From NCBI GenBank assembly GCA_903918375.1, contig CAIXED010000001.1:62001-126000 (forward strand): a stretch of DNA of 64,000 nucleotides. Reading direction: 5' to 3'. This DNA comes from an uncultured Pseudomonadota bacterium. GTDB lineage: Bacteria > Pseudomonadota > Gammaproteobacteria > Methylococcales > Methylomonadaceae. A model generated the notes under the pieces. It was given only the letters and a program-made list of their open reading frames with translations. It did not search any database and was not told where the DNA came from. Positions 1-8,428 of the stretch are shown piece by piece; position 1 is the stretch's first letter; each line of letters opens with the position of its first letter. Position numbers and translations under genes: made by a program.

Positions 1-1
1 G

Positions 2-346
2 GTGAAATCGTCAGTGCCTAGCTTGGGTTATGTGTTTAAACAAAGCTGGGCTAATCAACATAAAACCGCGTTACAACAGTTCTTAACCACCACTCATATT
101 GCCCGTGACAAATTGTGTAACGAAGATGCGGCTTGGCAGCAAATCATGGCCTTAACTGAAGCCGAAGATCCCACCAGCCAACAACTAATTAGACAGCGTT
201 ATTGCCAAGGTCGGGTTGCTGACTGGGGCGTGGCGAATCAAAAGGCCGCTGAAACCGTGTATGGTTTTTTAAGCAAACTCGGCGATAACAAACTGACCGG
301 CAAAAGCGGACAACTGCAAGCAGGTACTTTTTGGTCGGCTGATTAA
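2..346 (+). CDS. C-terminal part of ABC transporter substrate-binding protein (sulfonate/nitrate/taurine-type); 5' end may lie outside the window
   Basis: ORF immediately upstream of permease and ATPase genes with a 1-nt stop/start overlap; truncated by window edge. Confidence 0.6.
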   Translation: MKSSVPSLGYVFKQSWANQHKTALQQFLTTTHIARDKLCNEDAAWQQIMALTEAEDPTSQQLIRQRYCQGRVADWGVANQKAAETVYGFLSKLGDNKLTGKSGQLQAGTFWSAD

Positions 347-1104
347 TGTTCAGTCGGTTTCTGCGTCATCCTCAAACCCTAGCAGCGTTATCTTTATTGC
401 TGCTAGTGGCGCTGTGGCAATTAGCTGCCACGCTGTTACATAGCAATACTTTACCGACACCGATTAAAGTCGCCACCGTGTTGTGGCAAGCGATAGCGTC
501 TGGCGAACTGCCTTATCATTTGGGTGCGACTTTATTGCGTTTAATCAGCAGCTTCACCATCGCTATGGTGTTGGGCTGTGGGATTGGCGTGTTATTGGGT
601 AGACATAAAACTCTGGATGCTTTTTTCGACAACTGGCTGGTGATTTTTTTAAATGTACCGGCTTTAGTGACGATTATTCTTTGCTATGTCTGGTTTGGTT
701 TGATTGAGTGGGCGGCGATTTTGGCGGTGGTAATTAATAAGCTACCGAATGTGATTGTCACGATCCGCGAAGGCACTCGCACCTTAAATCAAGACTTATT
801 GGAAATGGCACAAAGTTATCGGTTTAGCCGGCGCAAAACCTTTGTGCATGTGATTTGGCCACAATTGCATCCGTTTGTGATGGCTGCGACTCGCTCTGGT
901 TTGGCGTTAATCTGGAAGATTATTTTGGTGGTTGAATTATTGGGACGCAGTAATGGCATGGGCTATCAATTGCACTTGTTTTTCCAATTATTTGATGTCG
1001 CCAGTCTGCTGGCTTATACGGTAGCGTTTGTGGCGGTGATTCAATTGATTGAAGTGCTGATATTGAAACCTTTGGATAAAAAAGCCCAACGGTGGCGGCG
1101 ATGA
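346..1104 (+). CDS. ABC transporter permease, SsuC/TauC-like
   Basis: Multi-TM protein with binding-protein-dependent transport permease (EAA-like) region; operon with ATPase. Confidence 0.85.
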   Translation: MFSRFLRHPQTLAALSLLLLVALWQLAATLLHSNTLPTPIKVATVLWQAIASGELPYHLGATLLRLISSFTIAMVLGCGIGVLLGRHKTLDAFFDNWLVIFLNVPALVTIILCYVWFGLIEWAAILAVVINKLPNVIVTIREGTRTLNQDLLEMAQSYRFSRRKTFVHVIWPQLHPFVMAATRSGLALIWKIILVVELLGRSNGMGYQLHLFFQLFDVASLLAYTVAFVAVIQLIEVLILKPLDKKAQRWRR

Positions 1105-1835
1105 GTAGCATTGATATCCATATTGCTAATAAAACCTTTAATGCCGATGGCCGTCAGCATTGTGCGATTGCTGATTTGCAAATCAAGATAGAGCCGAATC
1201 AATTTGTTTGTTTAGTCGGGCCTTCTGGCTGTGGCAAAACCACTTTGTTGAATATCATTGCTGGGCTTGATTCGCAGTTTCAGGGGCAGATTGCTTTAAC
1301 TGAACAAGCTAGACAGCCGCAGATTGGTTATGTATTCCAAAATCCGCGCTTATTGCCTTGGCATACGGTTCGCGAGAATATCGAGCTGGTGTTTGAGCAT
1401 ACTCCGCCAGCTCAATTAATCGATAGTTTGTTAGCGGAAATGCAATTAGCCGACGTGCAAGATGTTTATCCGCAGCGTTTATCGTTGGGAATGCAGCGGC
1501 GAGTGTCGATTATTCGTGCTTTTGCGATTAATCCCGATATTTTGTTGATGGATGAGCCGTTTGTATCGCTGGATGCACCCACTGCGCGGCAGATTAGAAA
1601 TTCGCTGCAAAATCTTTGGTTGCAACGCCCACATACGGTGTTGTTCGTGACTCACGATTTGCGCGAAGCGATTGCTTTAGCGGATCGATTGGTATTTTTA
1701 TCAGCCTCGCCGATGCAGGTGGTCGGCGATATTGCGGTGACGATTGATCGTCAACAACGTAACGATGCTGAGCAAATTGAGCAATTTAGACAGCATTTAC
1801 TCCAACATTTTCCGGCTATTAACAGCCTTTTGTAA
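1092..1835 (+). CDS. ABC transporter ATP-binding protein, SsuB/TauB-like
   Basis: Walker A GPSGCGKTT, signature LSLGMQRR, Walker B ILLMDEPF, switch H in VTHD. Confidence 0.9.
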   Translation: MAAMSSIDIHIANKTFNADGRQHCAIADLQIKIEPNQFVCLVGPSGCGKTTLLNIIAGLDSQFQGQIALTEQARQPQIGYVFQNPRLLPWHTVRENIELVFEHTPPAQLIDSLLAEMQLADVQDVYPQRLSLGMQRRVSIIRAFAINPDILLMDEPFVSLDAPTARQIRNSLQNLWLQRPHTVLFVTHDLREAIALADRLVFLSASPMQVVGDIAVTIDRQQRNDAEQIEQFRQHLLQHFPAINSLL

Positions 1836-1848
1836 CCGAGGTTTTCAG

Positions 1849-2334
1849 ATGAACATGAAACGTATTTTAAGCGCCGCCTTATTAGTAATCGCCAGCCAAC
1901 TCAGCTTTGCCGAAACCAAAGCGATTAGAGGCTTTGATACTGGCAGTTATCAGCAAATTTTGACCGAGAAAAACAATCAAGGCTTTATGTTGGTGATTTG
2001 GTCTTTGGATTGTTCGACTTGTATTAAAGACATGGAATTGTTGAGTAGTATTCACAAAAATCGCCCTCAACTAAAAATTGTCATGCTTTCAACCGATGAA
2101 CAATCGGCGAGCGGTGATATTCAAAAGTTAATGGAAAAATATCATTTAGCCGATCTCGAAAACTGGGTATTTGCCAACGATAACGCACAAAAATTACGTT
2201 ACGAAATCGACCCAAGCTGGTATAGCGAATTACCGCGCACTTACTTTTTCTCGGCTTCACATCAGCGTGAAGGCATCAGCGGTGCGTTAAAGCTGGAAGA
2301 TTACAACGCCCGTTTTAGTAAATTGAAAATCTAG
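1849..2334 (+). CDS. Secreted thioredoxin-fold protein (redoxin-like)
   Basis: Signal peptide MNMKRILSAALLVIASQLSFA; WSLDCSTCIKDME resembles a CxxC thioredoxin motif. Start chosen internal to the listed ORF, at the signal peptide. Confidence 0.65.
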   Translation: MNMKRILSAALLVIASQLSFAETKAIRGFDTGSYQQILTEKNNQGFMLVIWSLDCSTCIKDMELLSSIHKNRPQLKIVMLSTDEQSASGDIQKLMEKYHLADLENWVFANDNAQKLRYEIDPSWYSELPRTYFFSASHQREGISGALKLEDYNARFSKLKI

Positions 2335-2340
2335 TCATTT

Positions 2341-2901
2341 GTGAAAATTGTTGTCAAAGCTTGCGAAACCGAGGAGCTGATTAAAAAGTCGCGTTTTATC
2401 GGCCACATCAGCCCTTGTAGCAATGAGCAAGAAGCCTTGTTGTTTATTAGACAGCTGCATTTACAACATCCGAATGCTAGTCATATTGTTTACGCTTATC
2501 GGGTGCAATCGCCAGATGGTTTGGTTTGCCGCTTTAACGATGCCGGCGAACCGAGTGGCACCGCTGGCAAGCCGATTTTTCAGCATTTGGAAGGTAAGCA
2601 GTTAATTAACTTGGTGGTAGCTGTGATTCGCTACTTTGGCGGTGTAAAACTGGGCGCGGGTGGCTTGACTCGCGCTTATAGCAATCTGGCCAAGCAAGTG
2701 ATTGATTGTGCTGAGATTGTTGAGCATATCGAAATGGCTGAGCTAAAACTTCACCTTAACTACAATCAGCTGCAAGCGCTGGAATATCATTTAAAAAAGC
2801 TCGACGGCAGCATTATTGCTCAAGACTTCTCAGATACCGTCATCACTCGCCTCAAGCTACCAAAGCATCATGTAGACAGCTTGTTAGCCAGCCTTTCCTA
2901 A
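2341..2901 (+). CDS. yigZ: YigZ/IMPACT family protein
   Basis: KKSRFIGHISPC, FNDAGEPSGTAGKPI, RYFGGVKLGAGGLTRAYS motifs; GTG start. Confidence 0.9.
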   Translation: MKIVVKACETEELIKKSRFIGHISPCSNEQEALLFIRQLHLQHPNASHIVYAYRVQSPDGLVCRFNDAGEPSGTAGKPIFQHLEGKQLINLVVAVIRYFGGVKLGAGGLTRAYSNLAKQVIDCAEIVEHIEMAELKLHLNYNQLQALEYHLKKLDGSIIAQDFSDTVITRLKLPKHHVDSLLASLS

Positions 2902-3052
2902 TTCAGTATCAACTTAATATGACAGCTTGATGTCATTATTGTTTCCCATAAAGAAACAAAGCATCCACAAAACACTGTATTGTAAATAAATAAATAGCCG
3001 CTATAGTGAAGTCGTCTATATTAAAGCGACTGAATTCAGTCTAGGGGCAACC

Positions 3053-3214
3053 ATGAACAAATCACACAACTTATACCGCGATATTTTCACAGGCTTATCT
3101 TTCACTGTTGGCCTATTTGGTTTTATGTCTGGTGAATTCATTATCTCCACTTTGCTATTCGGTGCAGCCACTGTTTCTAGCAATCTTGATTTTAATGACT
3201 CGTTTAAAGCTTGA
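3053..3214 (+). CDS. Small 53-aa hydrophobic protein, unknown function
   Basis: ATG with AGGGG about 6 nt upstream; translates MNKSHNLYRDIFTGLSFTVGLFGFMSGEFIISTLLFGAATVSSNLDFNDSFKA*; followed by a hairpin-T-tract terminator; absent from ORF track because under 60 aa. Confidence 0.45.
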   Translation: MNKSHNLYRDIFTGLSFTVGLFGFMSGEFIISTLLFGAATVSSNLDFNDSFKA

Positions 3215-3296
3215 TTTTCCGCTTCAAATTGGCGAGTAAGCCGATTTTCTGTTGTATCTCCTCGTTGTTAAGCTAACTTTTTAAGTGGCTTTTTTA

Positions 3297-3328
3297 CCCT
3301 CCACAATCGATGTGGAGGGATTTTTTTA
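3297..3328 (+). terminator. Rho-independent terminator
   Basis: CCCTCCACAatcgaTGTGGAGGGATTTTTTT hairpin plus T-tract. Confidence 0.85.
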
Positions 3329-3418
3329 GTTTTCAAAATCTTGCCAGCACGGTTTATGCCATCTAAACCCGTGCTAATGATAAAATTCCTTATCTTTCAC
3401 TCATCAATCAACGTAACA

Positions 3419-4315
3419 ATGACAGCTCCTGCCGCGCTTTACGAATCATCCCTCCCCCATTTAAAACTACTCGGACGCGGCAAAGTTCGCGATATGTACG
3501 AGATTGACGATCAACATTTGCTGATTGTCACTAGCGACAGAATGTCGGCATTTGATGTGATTATGCCCGACCCGATTCCAGGCAAAGGCCAAGTGTTAAC
3601 CCGAGTTTCCAATTTTTGGTTTAACAAAATGCAAGATGTGATTCCCAATCACTTGAGCAACGATTTAAGTTTGGCTGATGTCATTCCTGACGAAAGCTTG
3701 CGCCAGCAAGTCGAAGGCCGCGCAATTATTGTTAAACGCTTAAAGCCATTACCGGTTGAAGCCATCGTTCGCGGCTATTTAATCGGCTCTGGCTGGAAAG
3801 ATTATCAAACTAGCGGCAAAGTGTGCGGCATTGAACTACCCAGCGGCCTGCAACAAGCCCAACAATTGCCCCAAGCGATTTACACACCATCTAGCAAAGC
3901 CGAAGTGGGTACTCATGACGAAAACATCACTTATGCTGATACCGTGGCGCTAATGGGTGAAGAAATCGCCGCGAAAGTGCGTGATGTCAGTATCCAGCTT
4001 TACACAACCGCCGCCGAATATGCCCGTGAACGCGGCATTATTATTGCCGATACTAAATTTGAATTTGGTTTGGATGATGCAGGGACTTTATACCTGATTG
4101 ATGAAGCGCTAACCCCTGATTCATCAAGATTTTGGCCAGTTGAACAATACCAAGTCGGTATCAGCCCACCGAGTTTTGATAAACAATATTTGCGTGATTA
4201 TCTGGAAACATTAGACTGGAATAAAACCGCACCGGGCCCGAAATTACCGGATGAAGTGAGTCAGCAATGTAGTGCGAAATATCGTGAGGCTGAGTTGAAG
4301 TTGATTGGGGCTTAG
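3419..4315 (+). CDS. purC: Phosphoribosylaminoimidazole-succinocarboxamide synthase
   Basis: [59 protein letters not shown]; start moved inside the listed ORF. Confidence 0.95.
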   Translation: MTAPAALYESSLPHLKLLGRGKVRDMYEIDDQHLLIVTSDRMSAFDVIMPDPIPGKGQVLTRVSNFWFNKMQDVIPNHLSNDLSLADVIPDESLRQQVEGRAIIVKRLKPLPVEAIVRGYLIGSGWKDYQTSGKVCGIELPSGLQQAQQLPQAIYTPSSKAEVGTHDENITYADTVALMGEEIAAKVRDVSIQLYTTAAEYARERGIIIADTKFEFGLDDAGTLYLIDEALTPDSSRFWPVEQYQVGISPPSFDKQYLRDYLETLDWNKTAPGPKLPDEVSQQCSAKYREAELKLIGA

Positions 4316-4350
4316 TTAGCTTAAGATTTTGTTTAAAGCCTTTGAACAAT

Positions 4351-4380
4351 AAAAAAGCCGCGAATATCGCGGCTTTTTTG
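4351..4380 (+). terminator. Rho-independent terminator (purC 3' end)
   Basis: AAAAAAGCCGCGAATATCGCGGCTTTTTT; perfect stem with T-tract, bidirectional. Confidence 0.85.
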
Positions 4381-4423
4381 TTTGGAGAAGTTATTACTTG
4401 GCTTTAATTTTCATTAGGCAATA

Positions 4424-4459
4424 AAAAACCCGCTAAGTCAGATAACTTGCGGGTTCTAA
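4424..4459 (-). terminator. Terminator downstream of tRNA-Cys
   Basis: On the minus strand: GAACCCGCAAGttatctgaCTTAGCGGGTTTTTT hairpin plus T-tract. Confidence 0.7.
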
Positions 4460-4477
4460 AACATCTTAAAACTTAGA

Positions 4478-4551
4478 TGGAGGCTGCGGCCGGAATCGAA
4501 CCGGCGTATACGGCTTTGCAGGCCGCTGCATAACCATTTTGCTACGCAGCC
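4478..4551 (-). tRNA. tRNA-Cys (GCA)
   Basis: Minus strand GGCTGCG...CTGCAAA anticodon loop...GGTTCGATTCC...CGCAGCCTCCA; encoded CCA. Confidence 0.93.
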
Positions 4552-4567
4552 AAAATCTTCGTTAAAT

Positions 4568-4596
4568 AAAAAAGCCGCGAATATCGCGGCTTTTTT
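4568..4596 (-). terminator. Terminator/hairpin between tRNA-Gly and tRNA-Cys
   Basis: AAAAAAGCCGCGAATATCGCGGCTTTTTT, identical in sequence to the hairpin at 4351. Confidence 0.75.
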
Positions 4597-4600
4597 AAAT

Positions 4601-4675
4601 TGGAGCGGGAAACGAGGCTCGAACTCGCGACCCCAACCTTGGCAAGGTTGTGCTCTACCACTGAGCTATTCCCGC
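4601..4675 (-). tRNA. tRNA-Gly (GCC)
   Basis: Minus strand GCGGGAATAGCTCAGTGGTAGAGC...TTGCCAA anticodon loop...GAGTTCGAGCCTCGTTTCCCGCTCCA. Confidence 0.95.
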
Positions 4676-4726
4676 GTAACTGAATATTCGTCCATTATAG
4701 CGGCTATAAATATTCTGTCAACAATT

Positions 4727-5257
4727 TTATTGCAAATTAACTGAAAGAGCCCAGCCTCTTCTGCCTTCGCACTCACCACTGGTCATTTCGACTTCAGCAA
4801 ATACGTCTTTTTTGCCATACGCATCTTGAGATTGAATCAATTTAACTGGCGTACCTTCTGCGATGTGTTTGCATGAACCATCACGATCAGCTTCTTCGGT
4901 ATCATCATAAGCTGCCATTGAACCTGGAACGCCAACTAAACGAATAGTTGCATTAGGATCATAAGCATTAGCGCCTTTCAAGACATAGTTCTGACCAACC
5001 ACAATCGGTTTTGACTGGTGAGCAACCAATTTGCTGTCCGAGCCACCGCCTACTAACAATGCTAATACCAAAACGATACCGCCTAAACCACCGTAAAACA
5101 CTTTAGGGTTAGACTCTCTCAACGCTAAAACGCTGGCAACAATATTGCCGGCTGCATTTTCAGCTGGTTCTGCAGCTACTTGCTCAACCACTTCAGGTGC
5201 TGGAGCTTCAGTAACGGTTGATTCTTCAGTTTCGTTGATGTTTTCATCAGTGCTCAT
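4727..5257 (-). CDS. Hypothetical single-TM protein, acidic Ala/Pro-rich N-terminus, possible SH3-like C-terminal domain
   Basis: 176 aa; TM segment VFYGGLGGIVLVLALLVGGG; Cys-containing C-terminal domain. Confidence 0.7.
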   Translation of the reverse strand: MSTDENINETEESTVTEAPAPEVVEQVAAEPAENAAGNIVASVLALRESNPKVFYGGLGGIVLVLALLVGGGSDSKLVAHQSKPIVVGQNYVLKGANAYDPNATIRLVGVPGSMAAYDDTEEADRDGSCKHIAEGTPVKLIQSQDAYGKKDVFAEVEMTSGECEGRRGWALSVNLQ

Positions 5258-5385
5258 AGAAAGTCTCCTCTTAAAAGGTAATTATTATTATGTCTAAAGT
5301 TGTAAAGTTACCACGCTATTGAAACATTTCAAGCTTTGTTTGCCAAAGCTCAATGTCGGCAATATTAACACTTAAACTTAAAACA

Positions 5386-6198
5386 TTACTGCAACACAAA
5401 TTTAAGGCCAATCACCAACAACAAAGTAGCCAGAACAGGCCGTAAAAAAGCCTCAGGAATTTTGGCACTCAAATGACTACCCACCCAAATTCCTGGCACC
5501 GAGCCAATCAACAAACTCAACAGCAAATCCAAATCAAAATTGCCTAAACTCAGATGGCCTAAACCTGCCACAGCAGTTAAGGGAATCGCATGAGCCAAAT
5601 CAGTACCGACAATTTTCAAGGTTGACATGCGTGGATACAAAAACAACAAAGCCACTGTTCCCAAAGCGCCTGCCCCGACTGATGACAAAGTCACCAACAC
5701 GCCCAACACCACACCAGTCAACATGGTCGCCACTTTTTCCCAACGCGGTGAAAAACGACCGGCATTATCAGGTGAACTGTTATCGTCACTAATCACCTGT
5801 GCCTTGGTTTTATTACGCAGCAACAAACTACGCACCAACAAAGCCACAGCCGTCAACAATAACGCCACACCCAAGGTAAAAGTAATCGCGCCAGTAATTT
5901 CTTTACCAACCGACATTAGATTTTTCAACACATACAGCGTCACCCCCGCCGCTGGCAAACTTCCTAAAGCCATTAGCTTCACAATCCGCCAATCGACCGA
6001 GCCATGTTTACCGTGATGAACAAACACCCCTGCGGTTTTAGTAATCGAGGCATACAGTAAATCAGTACCAACAGCCACCGCTGGCTTAAAGCCAAATAAA
6101 AACACCAATAACGGCGTCATTAAAGAACCGCCACCAACGCCGGTTATGCCCACCAACAAGCCCACTGCAAATCCAGAAAGCGAATACATCAAGTTCAT
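5386..6198 (-). CDS. Sulfite exporter TauE/SafE family protein
   Basis: Two repeated TM halves with GLLVGITGVGGGSLMTPLL and GVLVTLSSVGAGALG motifs. Confidence 0.85.
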   Translation of the reverse strand: MNLMYSLSGFAVGLLVGITGVGGGSLMTPLLVFLFGFKPAVAVGTDLLYASITKTAGVFVHHGKHGSVDWRIVKLMALGSLPAAGVTLYVLKNLMSVGKEITGAITFTLGVALLLTAVALLVRSLLLRNKTKAQVISDDNSSPDNAGRFSPRWEKVATMLTGVVLGVLVTLSSVGAGALGTVALLFLYPRMSTLKIVGTDLAHAIPLTAVAGLGHLSLGNFDLDLLLSLLIGSVPGIWVGSHLSAKIPEAFLRPVLATLLLVIGLKFVLQ

Positions 6199-6395
6199 TT
6201 GTTATCACCTTTTTATAGAACATATCTTTTAAAAGAATATAACAGCTGAAAGCCTGTATTTTTAATGAAAAATTCTCATAACTTTATCTGCATTTAAGAT
6301 AAACACGCTGTTGATTCACAAACACCTAGACAAGCGAGGCAATTTGGAACAGAATATAAACAAATCCTTATATTTACTCGTAACAGGCTAGTCTT
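6199..6395. promoter_or_regulatory. Divergent promoter region between TauE/SafE and the sulfide cluster, with candidate operators
   Basis: AT-rich; perfect palindrome TCTTTTAAAAGA (6225-6236) and inverted repeat TTATCT-N7-AGATAA (6284-6302). Confidence 0.4.
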
Positions 6396-7091
6396 ATGAT
6401 TTTTAGACAACTTTTCGAAGCAGAAACGTCTACATACAGCTATTTATTGGGTTGCGAACGCACTCGTCGCGCCTGTTTAATCGACTCGGTTGCCTCGGAA
6501 GTTGATACCTATATTGATCTGTTACACAGCCTAAACCTGAACTTACTCTACACCTTCGAAACCCACGTCCATGCCGACCACATCACTGGCGCCGGTTTAC
6601 TCAGACAAAAATTGGGCTCTAAGAGTGTCGTGCATCGCGATGCCGGTGCCATGTGCGCTGATTTATTAGTCACCGACGGCGTGTTATTACAAATCGGGGA
6701 TTTAGAATTTGAAGTTCGCCACACCCCAGGCCACACCAACGGTTGCGTCAGTTATGTGATGCACGACCGCGTATTTACTGGCGATGCGCTGTTAATCAAT
6801 GGCAGCGGCCGCACCGATTTCCAACAAGGCGATGCCGGCCAACTTTACGACAGCATCACTAAAAAATTATTTAGCCTACCTGCCGACAGCTTGGTTTACC
6901 CCGGCCACGATTACCAAGGCAACACTGTTTCGACAATTAAACAAGAAATCGCTAAAAACAGCCGCTTAGGCAACAACGCCAGCCGCGAGCAATTCATCGC
7001 CACCATGCAAAACCTACAGCTGGCCTATCCCAAATTCATCGACCAAGCCTTACCGGCCAATCAATCCTGCGGCTTAATGCCACAAGGTTAA
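6396..7091 (+). CDS. MBL-fold persulfide dioxygenase (ETHE1/Blh-like)
   Basis: THVHADHITG metal motif, HTPGHTNGCVSY, FTGDALLINGSGRTDFQQGD, YPGHDYQG. Confidence 0.88.
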   Translation: MIFRQLFEAETSTYSYLLGCERTRRACLIDSVASEVDTYIDLLHSLNLNLLYTFETHVHADHITGAGLLRQKLGSKSVVHRDAGAMCADLLVTDGVLLQIGDLEFEVRHTPGHTNGCVSYVMHDRVFTGDALLINGSGRTDFQQGDAGQLYDSITKKLFSLPADSLVYPGHDYQGNTVSTIKQEIAKNSRLGNNASREQFIATMQNLQLAYPKFIDQALPANQSCGLMPQG

Positions 7092-7104
7092 AGGGAAACC
7101 AGTC

Positions 7105-7995
7105 ATGTTACTGATACTTTCACTGTCTATCATCATCGGCCTATTGCTCGGTTTACTGGGCGGCGGCGGTTCGATTTTGACTGTGCCAATGTTGGTTTAC
7201 TTATTAAAAGTAGACCCCAAAACCGCAATTGCGACCGCTTTTGTTGTGATCGGCAGTTCCAGTCTGATAGCCTTAATCCCACACGCCAAACGCGCGGCGG
7301 TTTGCTGGAAAAGCGGCTTATCGTTTGGTTTAAGCGGCATGTTGGGCGCATTTTCTGGCGGACGACTAGCCACTCATTTTCCCAATGACTTATTGATGCT
7401 GTTTTTTGGTGTGATCTGTTTATTAACTGGCTTGCTGATGATGAGAGGCAATCAACACCAACCATCAACAAACCAAGCCGAGCCGATTAGCCTTTGCCCA
7501 CTAAAACTACCTTTATTAAAGCTATTGCTAAACGGCTTTTTGGTTGGCGGCTTAACCGGCATAGTCGGTATCGGTGGCGGCTTTATTATTGTTCCCGCTC
7601 TAACATTATTAGTGGGTTTGACCTTACAAGGCGCGATAGGTACTTCGCTACTCATCATCGCTATGAATTCTGCCGCTGGCTTAATCGGCTACAGCAGCCA
7701 AATCAGCTTAGATCTCGAATTAACTTTATTAATAACCGCTGGCACTGTGTTTGGCAGTTTAGTCGGTGGCTATTTATCGAACTACTTACCGGCTCAAACC
7801 TTAAAACGTAGCTTTGGCGTCTTAGTGATATTAGTTGCCCTCTATGTGCTCTATCAGACTATCAATTGGCAAAATTGGCTTAATCTCAACGGTTTGTTAA
7901 TCGTCGTTTTAAATTTATTAGTGTTGGGCGGATGGCTGTTTTATGCAAAGACTTTACAACAAATAGACCGCACTCTTTTTAGCGATGAAGATTAA
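7105..7995 (+). CDS. Sulfite exporter TauE/SafE family protein
   Basis: GLLLGLLGGGGSILTVPMLVYLL and GGLTGIVGIGGGFIIVPAL repeats. Confidence 0.87.
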   Translation: MLLILSLSIIIGLLLGLLGGGGSILTVPMLVYLLKVDPKTAIATAFVVIGSSSLIALIPHAKRAAVCWKSGLSFGLSGMLGAFSGGRLATHFPNDLLMLFFGVICLLTGLLMMRGNQHQPSTNQAEPISLCPLKLPLLKLLLNGFLVGGLTGIVGIGGGFIIVPALTLLVGLTLQGAIGTSLLIIAMNSAAGLIGYSSQISLDLELTLLITAGTVFGSLVGGYLSNYLPAQTLKRSFGVLVILVALYVLYQTINWQNWLNLNGLLIVVLNLLVLGGWLFYAKTLQQIDRTLFSDED

Positions 7996-8010
7996 TCAGG
8001 AACACAGTCG

Positions 8011-8409
8011 ATGAAATCCTATTTACAGCTAAAAGATCAAGTCCATGAATTAGGCGGATTATTGTTTGAAGTTTTTCACTATCTCGCTTTGTTTGTCATC
8101 GGCGCCAGCATTGTTTGGTCGGCGGTAATTGCTTACGGCGTCATGATTAGCCAAGGCCACGCCACGATTAGCGATATTTTATTGCTGTTTATTTATTTGG
8201 AATTAGGGGCAATGGTGGGGATTTACTTCAAAACCAGCACCATGCCAGTGAAGTGTTTAATTTACATAGCTATTACCGCTTTATCCCGATTATTGATTGC
8301 CGACATTCAAGCGCATCATCAAGCTGATACCGGCATTTTATTAGTATCGACTGCGATTTTACTGCTGGCCATTTCGACCCGTGTGATTCGCAAACCCGCG
8401 TCCGATTGA
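8011..8409 (+). CDS. PsiE-like (phosphate-starvation-inducible E family) membrane protein
   Basis: Four predicted TMs; IYLELGAMVGIYFKTSTMPV and AITALSRLLIAD typical of PsiE family. Confidence 0.75.
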   Translation: MKSYLQLKDQVHELGGLLFEVFHYLALFVIGASIVWSAVIAYGVMISQGHATISDILLLFIYLELGAMVGIYFKTSTMPVKCLIYIAITALSRLLIADIQAHHQADTGILLVSTAILLLAISTRVIRKPASD

Positions 8410-8428
8410 TAAGGACTTAGGAGGTTTT

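Noticed and set aside
2341-2901. Possible frameshift because the gene starts with GTG and no ATG
   Set aside because: GTG start gives the expected complete YigZ N-terminus
5627-6016. 129-aa antisense ORF inside TauE/SafE
   Set aside because: Antisense of a well-supported membrane protein gene, no family resemblance
7133-7471. Antisense 112-aa ORF in the second TauE gene
   Set aside because: Shadow ORF opposite a conserved coding frame
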